Shown here in pieces: positions 53,434 to 63,176 of a stretch of 64,000 nucleotides of DNA (the first letter of the stretch is position 1; each line of letters opens with the position of its first letter). The notes beneath the pieces are model-generated. The model saw nothing but the letters and a program-made list of their open reading frames with translations. It searched no databases and was not told where the DNA came from. Source of the stretch: Cellulomonas sp. JZ18. GTDB taxonomy: Bacteria > Actinomycetota > Actinomycetes > Actinomycetales > Cellulomonadaceae. The stretch covers positions 2,728,001 to 2,792,000 of the forward strand of contig NZ_CP045245.1 of NCBI RefSeq assembly GCF_009720485.1, written 5' to 3'. The translations under genes and the position numbers were made by a program.

Positions 53434-53759
53434 GCGGACGCCCGGCGGCCGACACGCTCGCCGGCGAGCGGACGGCGCTCGCGTGGCGGCGCACGGCGAC
53501 CGCCCTGCTCGCCGGCTCGCTCGCGGCGGGCCGCCTGCTGGGCGAGACGTGGGGCCCGGCCGGCTGGTCCGTCGCGGTCGGCGGCACCGTGCTGGCCGTG
53601 CTCCTCGTGGTGGCGTCGCACGAGCGCCGCAGCGCCGCACGTCACGACGAGGACGGCGTGACCCGGGCACCCGGTGGCCGCCTCGTCACGACGTGCGCGG
53701 CCGGGCTCGTCGTGGTCGGCGTGGCCGCGTGCGCGGTGGTGCTGACCTGGCCCCGGTGA
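53430..53759 (+). CDS. Second DUF202-family membrane protein
   Basis: 109 residues, GTG at 53430 overlapping the previous stop. It starts with AGERTALAWRRTATALLAGS, a variant of the same DUF202 motif, and has three membrane segments. The two products probably form a heteromeric membrane protein. Confidence 0.82.
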   Translation: MSGRPAADTLAGERTALAWRRTATALLAGSLAAGRLLGETWGPAGWSVAVGGTVLAVLLVVASHERRSAARHDEDGVTRAPGGRLVTTCAAGLVVVGVAACAVVLTWPR

Positions 53760-53804
53760 CGTCCGGCCGACGGGCCGCGCCCCCGTCGGGAGCACGCCCT
53801 CCGC

Positions 53805-54887
53805 TCAGGGCACGCGCGCCGTCCACGCGGGGTCCGTGAACTTCGTCGCCACGAGCTCGCGCGCGCGCTCGACCTCCTGCGGCCGCAGCGCGCCGTCGAC
53901 CGTGCGGTACCGGCCGCGGAAGTGCGCGAGGAACGCCTCGATGACGTCCTCGCGCGCCATGCGGGTCTGCGAGCGCACGGGGTCGACCCGCTTGTTCGCC
54001 GAGCGCGTGCCCTTGTCGGACAGCTTCTCCCGGCCGATGCGCAGCACCTCGAGCATCGTGTCGGCGTCGATGTCGTAGGACATCGTCACGTGGTGCAGCA
54101 CCGCGCCGCCGCCGCTCGCCAACCGCTTCTGCGCGGAGCCGGCGAGCTTGCCGGCCGGTGAGGAGATGTCGTTCAGCCCGGTGGTCGTGGCCTGCACGCC
54201 GACGTCCGCGAGCGCGCCCAGGACCCACTGGTTGAGGAACGTGTACGAGTCCTCGAAGGACATCCCGTCGACGAGCGACGGCGGCACCACCAGCGAGAAC
54301 GTGATGCAGTTGCCGGCCTCCATGAACATCGCGCCGCCGCCGCTGACGCGGCGCACCACCGTGATCCCGTGGCGGGCGGCGGCCTCCTGGTCCACCTCGT
54401 TGGCGAGCGACTGGAACGAGCCGATGATGACCGCGGGCTCCTCCCACTCCCAGAACCGCAGGGTGGGGCCGCGCCGGCCGGCCGCGAGCTCCTCGGTGAG
54501 CACCTGGTCGAGCGCCGTGTGCATGGCGGGCGGCATGACGCCGGGGTCGAGGACGGTGAACTCGTGGTCCCCCCACGCCGTCGACAGCCCCAGGGCGCGG
54601 CGCACGGCGACCGCCACCGCGCGCGTGTCGAAGCCGACCATCGCGACCGGTCCGGCGAGGCGGCCCTGGTCCTGCGCGAGCGTGAGCGCCTCGTCGAGCA
54701 CCTGCACCAGCGAGCCGACCGGGGCGTCGCGCGGGACGCCCTCGAGCGCGGCGCCCAGGACCTCGAGCGCCTCGTCGGGCTCGAGGAAGAAGTCGCCGGA
54801 CAGCCGCACGTCGCGCAGCCGGCCCTCCCGCACGTCGAGGTCGACCACCACGAGCTTGCCGTCCGGCACCTTGTACTCACCGTGCAC
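53805..54887 (-). CDS. lplA: Lipoate-protein ligase A-family protein with N-terminal accessory domain
   Basis: 360 residues, GTG at 54887. The first about 90 residues (GEYKVPDGKLVVVDLDVREG and following) resemble the LplA C-terminal/accessory domain placed in front. The biotin/lipoate-ligase domain then shows PAVIIGSFQSLANEVD, RRVSGGGAMFMEAGN and AGKLAGSAQK (catalytic lysine in G-K-L-A-G). It attaches lipoate or octanoate to E2 domains, relevant to the Kgd complex encoded at 17 kb. Confidence 0.85.
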   Translation of the reverse strand: MHGEYKVPDGKLVVVDLDVREGRLRDVRLSGDFFLEPDEALEVLGAALEGVPRDAPVGSLVQVLDEALTLAQDQGRLAGPVAMVGFDTRAVAVAVRRALGLSTAWGDHEFTVLDPGVMPPAMHTALDQVLTEELAAGRRGPTLRFWEWEEPAVIIGSFQSLANEVDQEAAARHGITVVRRVSGGGAMFMEAGNCITFSLVVPPSLVDGMSFEDSYTFLNQWVLGALADVGVQATTTGLNDISSPAGKLAGSAQKRLASGGGAVLHHVTMSYDIDADTMLEVLRIGREKLSDKGTRSANKRVDPVRSQTRMAREDVIEAFLAHFRGRYRTVDGALRPQEVERARELVATKFTDPAWTARVP

Positions 54888-54961
54888 GGGTCCACCCTAG
54901 GTGGCCCGCGACGGGCACCTGCCCGCCGGGACCGGGACCGGGGCCGTCGCCCGTGCCGCGC

Positions 54962-55792
54962 TCAGGCGAGCGCCCGCACCGCGGTGAGCGCGCGCTCCTC
55001 GACCATGCGGCTCAGCTCGTCGGTCGTGCCGAGCACGTCGGACGCCTGCTCGCGCGCCGCGGGGTCCAGCGCCGTCGCGGTCCAGGTGACGATCGCGTTG
55101 CCGACGAGCGTGTGCCCCACGTACCGCGCCCGCGGCTCGCCGTCACCGCCCTGCACGGTGACCTCCTGCACGATCTCCGGCAGCAGACCCTGCCCCTCGA
55201 TCGCCGGCTGCGTCACCCACCGCACGGCACCGCCCGCGGCGTCGCGCACGGTGTAGGACGTGCACCCGTCCACCGTCGTCACCAGCGTGCGGAAGGCCTC
55301 GCGCGCGGTGGCCGGGTCCGGCAGCAGGACCACGTCCTGGGCGACCCGGACCTCCTCGTTGGCCCACGCCAGCGCGTCGTGCGCGACCGGCGGACCGGCG
55401 ACCACCGTGACGGCGGTCGTGCACGCCGGGGGGTCCACCGTCCCGCCCGTGGGCAGCCCCCACGGCGTCGCGCCCGGTGCGAGCCCCTGCGTGACGCCCG
55501 CCTCCGCGGCCGGCACGGCCGACTCCACGTCGCCACGCGTCAGCAGCAGCCGGGGCAGGGTGGTGGCGTCGAACACCGCGTCCGCACCGGGCGGGGCGGC
55601 CGGGGACGTGGCGGGGGCGGGCGTCACGCTCGCCGTGGGCGCCGGGGCCGGCGGGGTCGCGGTGGCGGTCGGGTCGGCCGCGGGCGCCGCGTCGCTCCAC
55701 GGACGCACGACGGCGAGCACGAGCGCGACCAGGACCGCCCCGAGCAGCCACGGCCACCACGGCCTTCGGCGCTGTGGGTCCCTGCCGGGCAC
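54962..55792 (-). CDS. Membrane-anchored protein with PknH-like extracellular sensor domain
   Basis: 276 residues, GTG at 55792. A short cytosolic RRRPW lead and one membrane helix (WWPWLLGAVLVALVLAVV) are followed by an Ala/Pro/Thr-rich linker. The extracellular domain has two cysteines (DPPACTTAVTVVAG; VDGCTSYTVRD) and YVGHTLVGNAIVTWTAT, resembling the PknH_C fold of mycobacteria. No kinase domain is attached, so it may be a stand-alone sensor or lipoprotein-like factor. Confidence 0.7.
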   Translation of the reverse strand: MPGRDPQRRRPWWPWLLGAVLVALVLAVVRPWSDAAPAADPTATATPPAPAPTASVTPAPATSPAAPPGADAVFDATTLPRLLLTRGDVESAVPAAEAGVTQGLAPGATPWGLPTGGTVDPPACTTAVTVVAGPPVAHDALAWANEEVRVAQDVVLLPDPATAREAFRTLVTTVDGCTSYTVRDAAGGAVRWVTQPAIEGQGLLPEIVQEVTVQGGDGEPRARYVGHTLVGNAIVTWTATALDPAAREQASDVLGTTDELSRMVEERALTAVRALA

Positions 55793-55876
55793 GGGCCCTC
55801 CTTCCGGGTCGCCGGGGCCCGTCGCGGGGCCACCCCCGAGGCTAGGACGTCCCGCCGACGTCCGCGCGCGCGTCCG

Positions 55877-57490
55877 TCAGCGCGGCGTCACGCCGTGGTG
55901 GCGCAGACCCCAGATCGCCGAGTCGGTCAGCGCCTCCCAGGACGCCTCGATGATGTTGGGCCCGACGCCGACAGTGCTCCACGAGGTCTGGCCGTCCGTC
56001 GTCTCGATCAGCACGCGCGTGACCGCGTCCGTGCCGTGGCTCTGGTCGAGGATCCGCACCTTGAAGTCGATGAGCTCGAACGCCTCGAGCTCGGGGTACA
56101 CGCGCACGAGCGCGCTGCGCAGCGCCTGGTCCAGCGCGTTGACGGGGCCGTTGCCCTCGCCGATCGCGACGATCCGCTCGCCCCCGGCGTTGAGCTTGAC
56201 CGTCGCCTCGGCGGTGGCCGGCGTGCCGCGCCCGCCGTTGCGCTCGACGATCGTCCGCCAGGACTCCACCCGGAAGTACGCGGGCCGCGCCCCCTCCAGC
56301 TCCTCGACGAGCAGGAGCTCGAAGGACGCGTCCGCGGCCTCGAACGTGTAGCCGTTGGCCTCGGAGTCCTTGACGCGGCTCGTGACCCGGCTGAGCACGT
56401 CGGGGTGCGCGGCGAGCTCGATGCCGAGCTGGCGGCCCTTGAGCTCGATCGACGCGCGCCCGGCCATGTCGGAGACGAGCATGCGCATGTCGTTGCCGAC
56501 GAGCGCCGGGTCGGTGTGCTGGTAGAGGTCCGGGTCGACCTTGATCGCCGACGCGTGGAGGCCCGCCTTGTGCGCGAACGCGCTCGCACCCACGTACGGC
56601 TGGCGCGCGAACGGCGAGATGTTCGTGATCTCGCTGATCGCGTGCGCGATGCGCGTGAGGTCGGCGAGGCCGCCCGCCCCGTCCTCCCCGCGCGCCAGCA
56701 CGGCACGTCCGCGCTTGAGCTCGAGGTTCGCGACGACCGCGAGCAGGTCCGCGTTGCCGGTGCGCTCGCCGTACCCGTTCACGGTGCCCTGCACGTGCGT
56801 GCAGCCCGCGTCCACCGCGGCGATCGTGTTGGCGACCGCGCACCCGGAGTCGTTGTGCGCGTGCATCCCGAGCACCGCACCGGGGCCCACCGCGGCGCGC
56901 ACGTCGAGCACGACGTCGCGGACCTGGTCGGGGAGCATCCCGCCGTTCGTGTCGCACAGGGCCACGACCTGCGCCCCGGCCTCGAACGCCGCCAGCACCG
57001 CGGCACGGGCGTAGGACGCGTCGAACACGAAGCCGTCGAAGAAGTGCTCGGCGTCGACGAACACGCGCCGTCCCTCGCGGTGCAGGAACGCGACCGTGTC
57101 CGCGATCATCGCGAGGTTCTCCTCGCCGGTCGTGCGCAGCGCGCGCTCGGCGTGCCGCAGGTCGCTCTTGGCGACGAGCGTGACGACCGGCGCCTCGGAG
57201 TCCAGCAGCGCCCGCACCTGCGGGTCGTCGGCGGCGCGCGTGCCGGCCTTGCGGGTGGCGCCGAAGGCCGCGAGCTCGGCGTTGCGCAGGTCGAGCTCCT
57301 TCGCGGCGCGCTGGAAGAACTCGGTGTCCTTCGGCACGGCGCCCGGCCAGCCGCCCTCGATGAAGCCGACGCCGAGCTCGTCCAGCAGGGGCGCGATCGC
57401 GAGCTTGTCGGCGACGGAGAGGTTGATGCCCTCCTGCTGGGCGCCGTCGCGCAGGGTCGTGTCGTAGACGTGGAACGAGCGGTCGGTCAC
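55877..57490 (-). CDS. cimA: (R)-citramalate synthase
   Basis: 537 residues, GTG at 57490 with GAGGAG upstream. The HMGL-like TIM barrel shows YDTTLRDGAQQEGINLSVAD, FIEGGWPGAVPKD, LCDTNGG and the metal-binding HAHNDSGCAVANT; the C-terminal LeuA-type regulatory domain contains SHGTDAVTRVLIE. It condenses pyruvate with acetyl-CoA for threonine-independent isoleucine synthesis, feeding the LeuCD/LeuB steps. A transcription attenuator with a Leu-Ile-Ile-Val leader precedes it (57621-57704). 2-isopropylmalate synthase activity is the main alternative, but the length and barrel features fit the CimA group. Confidence 0.9.
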   Translation of the reverse strand: MTDRSFHVYDTTLRDGAQQEGINLSVADKLAIAPLLDELGVGFIEGGWPGAVPKDTEFFQRAAKELDLRNAELAAFGATRKAGTRAADDPQVRALLDSEAPVVTLVAKSDLRHAERALRTTGEENLAMIADTVAFLHREGRRVFVDAEHFFDGFVFDASYARAAVLAAFEAGAQVVALCDTNGGMLPDQVRDVVLDVRAAVGPGAVLGMHAHNDSGCAVANTIAAVDAGCTHVQGTVNGYGERTGNADLLAVVANLELKRGRAVLARGEDGAGGLADLTRIAHAISEITNISPFARQPYVGASAFAHKAGLHASAIKVDPDLYQHTDPALVGNDMRMLVSDMAGRASIELKGRQLGIELAAHPDVLSRVTSRVKDSEANGYTFEAADASFELLLVEELEGARPAYFRVESWRTIVERNGGRGTPATAEATVKLNAGGERIVAIGEGNGPVNALDQALRSALVRVYPELEAFELIDFKVRILDQSHGTDAVTRVLIETTDGQTSWSTVGVGPNIIEASWEALTDSAIWGLRHHGVTPR

Positions 57491-57620
57491 GGGTGCTCCT
57501 CGGGCGGTGCGGGCGTGCGTCGGCGCAGCGGCTCAGGTGCCGGACCGGCGGGGGTGGTGCCGGGTGCCGCGTCGACGTGCCGGGCCGGCGGGGGTGGAGC
57601 CGGCACGGCGGTGGACCAAC

Positions 57621-57675
57621 AAAAAGACCCCCGGGGTACGGGAGGTCTGCGCGTCGGCGGGATGGGCCGACGCGC
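57621..57675 (-). promoter_or_regulatory. Attenuator hairpins of the cimA leader
   Basis: On the minus strand, arms 57666-57675 and 57649-57658 form a 10-bp stem right after the leader stop. They are followed by the stem 57638-57648 with 57625-57634 (one bulge) and then five Ts (57621-57625): a full intrinsic terminator, rare in this GC-rich genome. Together with the Leu-Ile-Ile-Val leader this is a ribosome-stalling attenuator predicted to raise cimA transcription when branched-chain aminoacyl-tRNA is low. Confidence 0.75.
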
Positions 57676-57704
57676 TACACGATGATGAGCGTGAAGCAGG
57701 TCAC
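57675..57704 (-). CDS. Branched-chain leader peptide (9 residues) upstream of cimA
   Basis: GTG at 57704 opens a frame reading Val-Thr-Cys-Phe-Thr-Leu-Ile-Ile-Val and a TAG at 57675-57677. The last four residues are all branched-chain. A 10-bp stem hairpin follows the stop directly, and a second hairpin with a T-run comes before cimA. A longer leader starting further upstream in the same frame is possible. Confidence 0.7.
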   Translation of the reverse strand: MTCFTLIIV

Positions 57705-57881
57705 GGGGTGATGGTGGCACAGGTCCGCCCGCCACGGTGCACCGTCCACGATCCGGGACGTGCGCGCCCCGCCCGTCCGGGTGAGCGGAACGGGGCGTAC
57801 CGTGCCGAACCGGACCGCGCGCACTAGCGTGTCCTGCGCCCGCGACCGGGGACCCGGACGGGCGCGAGACAGGAGACGGCC

Positions 57882-58421
57882 ATGTCGCACCCCTCCCCCT
57901 CCGACGACGCGGCCGGCGGCGCCGGCGCCCCGCCGACGGTGCCGCCCGCGGTGTCGCCGGCCGTGGTGCCGGCCGTGGTGGACGCCGTGGCGCCCACCCG
58001 CGCGGTCGCACGGCTCACGGTGGAGGCGCGTCGCTTCTGGGCCGGCGCGGTGGCCACCGCGCTGGTCGCGGGTCTGGTCGGTGCCGTCGGCGTCCTGCTG
58101 CTGGAGCGGGTGATGGACCTCGACCTCGTCCTCGACGACGCCGGGTCGGCGATGGCCCCCACCGTGCTCGGCAGCGCGCTCGCCGCTCTCGTCGCGGCGG
58201 CGCTGCTGCAGGCGCTCGTCGTCACCACGCCGCGCCCCGGGGCGTTCTTCGGCTGGATCCTCGCGCTCGCGACGCTCGTCGCGGTGCTCCTGCCGCTCAC
58301 GGGACCCTCGGACCGCGGGGCCGGCATCGCGACCGCGGTGCTGCACCTGCTGGTCGGCGTGTCGATCTGGTCGCTGCTGTCGGGCGTCCTCGGCTGGACC
58401 GTGCGGCGCGTGCTCGTCTGA
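57882..58421 (+). CDS. DUF6069-like four-segment membrane protein
   Basis: 179 residues, ATG at 57882. A Pro/Ala-rich N-terminus of about 45 residues precedes four hydrophobic segments (VATALVAGLVGAVGVLLLE; LGSALAALVAAALLQALVV; ILALATLVAVLLPL; AVLHLLVGVSIWSLLSG). This plan matches the actinobacterial DUF6069 family. Function unknown. Confidence 0.7.
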   Translation: MSHPSPSDDAAGGAGAPPTVPPAVSPAVVPAVVDAVAPTRAVARLTVEARRFWAGAVATALVAGLVGAVGVLLLERVMDLDLVLDDAGSAMAPTVLGSALAALVAAALLQALVVTTPRPGAFFGWILALATLVAVLLPLTGPSDRGAGIATAVLHLLVGVSIWSLLSGVLGWTVRRVLV

Positions 58422-58456
58422 CCCCACGACGGCGCGCCCCGTGCCGCTGAACGCGG

Positions 58457-58490
58457 CGACGGCGGCGCCCGTTCCCGGGAGCCGCCGTCG
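58457..58490. terminator. 10-bp hairpin between the DUF6069-like gene and ilvE
   Basis: Arms 58457-58466 and 58481-58490 with a 14-base loop, between convergent genes; probably bidirectional. Confidence 0.65.
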
Positions 58491-58509
58491 TCGGCGGGTG
58501 CGCGACCGG

Positions 58510-59618
58510 TCAGACGAGCCGCGTCATCCAGCCGTGCCGGTCGGCCGCGCGGCCGTACTGGATGTCCGTGAGCTCGGCACGGATGCGCGTCGTGACGGGT
58601 CCGGCCTGGCCGTCCCCACGACGAGGTCGAAGTCGTCGCTCGCGAGCCGCCCGATGGGCGTCATCACGGCGGCCGTGCCGCACGCGAACACCTCGCTGAC
58701 GCTGCCGTCGACGAGGCCCGCGCGCAGCTCCTCGAGCAGGATCGGGCGCTCGGAGACCTCGTGGCCGGCGTCGGTCAGCAGGCGCAGGATCGACGAGCGC
58801 GTCACGCCCTCGAGGATCGTCCCCGACAGCGGCGGCGTCGCCACCGACCCGTCGGCGTGGACGACGAACACGTTCATGCCGCCCAGCTCCTCGAGCTGCG
58901 TGCCCGTCCGGTCGTCGAGGAAGCAGACCTGCTCGAAGCCCTTCGCGTACGCCTCCTGCTGCGGCAGCAGGCTCGCGGCGTAGTTGCCGCCCGCCTTCGC
59001 CGCGCCCGTGCCGCCGGCACCCGCGCGGTGGTACTCGCGCGACACCCAGATGGACACCGGCTTGACGCCCTCGGCGAAGTAGGGGCCCACCGGCGAGGCG
59101 ATCACGAGGAACTCGGCCTCGAGCGACGCGCGGACGCCGAGGAACGCCTCCGAGGCGTACATGAACGGCCGCAGGTACAGGCTGGTCTCCTCACCCGTGG
59201 GCACCCACGCGCGGTCCACCTCGACGAGAGCGCGGATCGCGCCGACGAAGTCGGCCTCGGGCAGCTCGGGCAGGGCGAGGCGACGCGCGGACCGCTGGAA
59301 GCGCGCGGCGTTCGCCTCCGGGCGGAACGTCCACACCGTGCCGTCGGGGTGCCGGTACGCCTTGAGGCCCTCGAAGATCTCCTGCGCGTAGTGCAGGACC
59401 GCCGTCGCCGGGTCCAGCTGCAGGGGCCCGTACGGCTCGACGCGGTGGTCGCGCCAGCCGGTCGCCTGCGACCAGCCGATGCGCGCCATGTGGTCGGTGA
59501 AGACGGTGCCGAACTTCGGCGCCGCCAGGGCGGCCGCGCGCTCGGCGTCCGGCGCGGGGTGCGGGGACGCGTGGATCGCGAAGGAGGGCGCGGTCGTGGG
59601 GGTCGCGAGGGTGCTCAT
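58510..59618 (-). CDS. ilvE: Branched-chain amino acid aminotransferase, 3' end frameshifted
   Basis: From the ATG at 59618 the frame gives a typical class IV PLP aminotransferase: FGTVFTDHMARIGWSQATGW, FEGLKAYRHPDGTVWTFRPE, GGNYAASLLPQQEA (catalytic-lysine region AKAGGNYAASL), QVCFLDDRTGTQLEELGGMN and SEVFACGTAAVMTPIGRL. After DDFDLVV the given frame leaves the family sequence. Adding one base at the CCCC run 58614-58617 (GGGG on the coding strand) yields VVGDGQAGPVTTRIRAEL, TDIQYGRAADRHGWMTRLV and the TGA at 58510-58512, the standard IlvE ending. It transaminates Leu/Ile/Val keto acids. A missing base in the assembly is more likely than a true defect. Confidence 0.92.
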
Positions 59619-59774
59619 CGGGAGGCCTTTCACCAGGGTCGACGTCGACGGTACCGGTGCGGACGGCCGGGTGGACAGGTGCGGCGCGGGCGTGCGGGCG
59701 CACGCGGGCGGCACCTGCGGGACAGGACTCGGGGCCGGCGCGTGCGCCGCGGTGGAGCGCCCGGGAGGGGCGCG

Positions 59775-60833
59775 TCAGCCGGCGACGCGGGCGGCGAGGT
59801 CCTTGCCCACCTCGGCCGTCGACCGTACTCGCTCGGCCGTGCCGCGCTCGGCGAGGTCGGCCGCGACAGCCGCCTCGACGCGGCGCGCGGCCGCGGTCTC
59901 GCCGACGTGGTCGAGCAGGAGCGCGACGGACAGCACGGTCGCCGTCGGGTCGGCCTTGCCCTGGCCCGCGATGTCGGGCGCCGAGCCGTGCACCGGCTCG
60001 AACATCGAGGGCGCCGTGCGGTCCGGGTTGATGTTCGCCGAGGCGGCCAGGCCGATGCCGCCGGTGATGGCGGCGGCGAGGTCCGTGAGGATGTCGCCGA
60101 ACAGGTTGTCCGTGACGATCACGTCGAAGCGCGAGGGGTTCGTCACGAGGAAGATCGTCGCGGCGTCGACGTGCAGGTAGTCGACCGTCACGTCGGGGAA
60201 CTCCGCGTTGACGGCCTCGACCGTGCGGCGCCACAGGTGGCCGGCGTGCACCAGCACGTTGTGCTTGTGCACGAGCGTGAGCTTCTTGCGCGGGCGGGCG
60301 GCGGCCCGGGCGAACGCGTCGCGCACCACGCGCTCGACGCCGAACGCCGTGTTCACGCTCACCTCGTTCGCGACCTCGTGCGGCGTACCCGTGCGGATCG
60401 CCCCGCCGTTGCCCACGTACGGGCCCTCGGTGCCCTCGCGGACGACCACGAAGTCCACGTCGCCCGGCTCGGCGAGCGGCGAGCGCACGCCCGGGTACAG
60501 CCGGCCGGGGCGCAGGTTCACGTAGTGGTCGAGCGCGAAGCGGAGCTTGAGCAGCAGGCCGCGCTCCAGCACGCCCGACGGGACGCTCGGGTCGCCGATC
60601 GCGCCCAGCAGGATCGCGTCGTGACCGCGGATCGCGTCGAGGTCGGCGTCGGTCAGGGTCTCCCCCGTCGCGTGCCAGCGGCGCGCGCCCAGGTCGAAGT
60701 CCGTCCTCGTCAGGCGCGGCCCGGCCGACCCGAGGGCCGCCTCGAGCACGAGCAGACCCTGCTCGACGACCTCGGTGCCGATGCCGTCCCCGGCGACGAC
60801 GGCGAGGTCCAGGGTGCGCGTGCTGTCCGACAT
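59775..60833 (-). CDS. leuB: 3-isopropylmalate dehydrogenase
   Basis: 352 residues, ATG at 60833. Motifs: [92 protein letters not shown] and [20 protein letters not shown]. It uses NAD+ to oxidise and decarboxylate 3-isopropylmalate (Leu) and, in the citramalate route, 3-methylmalate. It lies between ilvE and ilvC on the same strand. Confidence 0.95.
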   Translation of the reverse strand: MSDSTRTLDLAVVAGDGIGTEVVEQGLLVLEAALGSAGPRLTRTDFDLGARRWHATGETLTDADLDAIRGHDAILLGAIGDPSVPSGVLERGLLLKLRFALDHYVNLRPGRLYPGVRSPLAEPGDVDFVVVREGTEGPYVGNGGAIRTGTPHEVANEVSVNTAFGVERVVRDAFARAAARPRKKLTLVHKHNVLVHAGHLWRRTVEAVNAEFPDVTVDYLHVDAATIFLVTNPSRFDVIVTDNLFGDILTDLAAAITGGIGLAASANINPDRTAPSMFEPVHGSAPDIAGQGKADPTATVLSVALLLDHVGETAAARRVEAAVAADLAERGTAERVRSTAEVGKDLAARVAG

Positions 60834-60909
60834 GCTCGCCACCCTACGACCGTCCTGCCTGTCGGACCGGCGCTTTCCACGACGTGGACACGGCGGGCGT
60901 CCGGGCAGG

Positions 60910-61437
60910 TCAGTCCACCGCGGGCGCCGGCCCGTCCGTCGGGTACACGACCTCGAACCGCTCGACCACGACCTCGTCGGCGACCTCGCCCGACACGCCC
61001 GCGTTGAGCGCCCGCCAGCGCTCCAGCGCGTCCTCGCTCGGCGCGACGCCCAGCTCCGCGCCCGCGTGCCCCGTCGAGACGAGCGACCCGGGCACCACGT
61101 CGACCGCCGTGACGCGCACCAGCGCGCGCGGCCTGTGCGCCCCGTCGAGCACGATGCCCACGTCACCCACCTCGGGCAGGTCCGCGAACGCGGCGCGCGG
61201 TCCCGACGTCGCCGTCTTGCGCCCCGCGAGCACGGCCTCGACCTCGGCGTCGGCCTCCTCCGCGGTCACCCCGAACGTCCACGCCGGCGGGACGACGACG
61301 TCGTCCGACTGCTCGCCCACCACGACGCCGAGCCGGCCGAACCCGAGGTGCCCCTGTGCGGCCTGCCAGAACGCCAGCAGCCCGTCGTCGTCCTGCACGT
61401 CCGCGCGCTCGCGCGCCGTCGTCCGCGGCTCGTCCAT
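60910..61437 (-). CDS. ASCH-domain protein
   Basis: 175 residues; the ATG at 61437 was chosen for the strong GAGGAGG just upstream, and an in-frame ATG at 61467 is the alternative. [33 protein letters not shown] (the conserved G-x-K-x-x-T of ASCH), [20 protein letters not shown] and [11 protein letters not shown] fit the ASCH superfamily, proposed RNA-binding or amidohydrolase proteins. It interrupts the leucine/isoleucine genes without evident link to them. Confidence 0.85.
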   Translation of the reverse strand: MDEPRTTARERADVQDDDGLLAFWQAAQGHLGFGRLGVVVGEQSDDVVVPPAWTFGVTAEEADAEVEAVLAGRKTATSGPRAAFADLPEVGDVGIVLDGAHRPRALVRVTAVDVVPGSLVSTGHAGAELGVAPSEDALERWRALNAGVSGEVADEVVVERFEVVYPTDGPAPAVD

Positions 61438-61512
61438 CGGCTCCTCCTCGGCTCGGGTCGCCGCCATCCTGCCCTCCGCCCACCCGACCGGCGACCGGAG
61501 CAGGAACGGCGA

Positions 61513-61543
61513 CGGGCCGCCACGCACGAGGCGTGACGGCCCG
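61513..61543 (-). terminator. 13-bp hairpin after ilvC
   Basis: Arms 61513-61525 and 61531-61543 pair with one mismatch around a 5-base loop, 15 bases past the ilvC stop on the minus strand. Confidence 0.7.
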
Positions 61544-61557
61544 CGGCCGAGGAGGGG

Positions 61558-62637
<1,080 letters not shown>

Positions 62638-63162
62638 TCAGGCGGACCGGCTCACGCGCTCGAGCGCGCGGTCGGTGATGGACCGCGGTCCGCGGCCGAT
62701 GGCGACCGTGCCGGACTGCACGATCTCACGGATGCCGAACGGCTCGAGGGCCGCCAGCAGGGCGTCGAGCTTGCCCGGGCTGCCGGTCGCCTCGACGACG
62801 ACCGTGTCGGGAACGACGTCCACGACGTGCGCGCGGAACAGCTGCACGACCTCGAGCACGTGCGTGCGCTGGGACACGTCGGCCTTGACCTTGACGAGCA
62901 GCAGCTCGCGCTGCACGGAGGCGGCGTCCTCGAGCTCGACGATCTTGATGACGTTGATGAGCTTGTTGAGCTGCTTCGTCACCTGCTCCAGCGGGAGCGC
63001 GTCGACGTCGACGACGACCGTGATGCGGCTGATCTCCTCGTGCTCGGTCGGACCCACCGCGAGCGAGTGGATGTTGAACGAGCGCCGCGCGAACAGGCCC
63101 GCGACGCGCGTGAGCACACCGGGCTTGTTCTCGACGAGGACGGACAGGGTGTGGCGGGTCAT
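62638..63162 (-). CDS. ilvN: Acetolactate synthase small (regulatory) subunit
   Basis: 174 residues, ATG at 63162. ACT domain TLSVLVENKPGVLTRVAGLF, RSFNIHSLAVGPTEHEEISR and the second half RTHVLEVVQLFRAHVVDVV match IlvN/IlvH. It confers valine feedback control on IlvB. It lies 14 bases after ilvB. Confidence 0.95.
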   Translation of the reverse strand: MTRHTLSVLVENKPGVLTRVAGLFARRSFNIHSLAVGPTEHEEISRITVVVDVDALPLEQVTKQLNKLINVIKIVELEDAASVQRELLLVKVKADVSQRTHVLEVVQLFRAHVVDVVPDTVVVEATGSPGKLDALLAALEPFGIREIVQSGTVAIGRGPRSITDRALERVSRSA

Positions 63163-63176
63163 CGCAGCGGTTCCTC

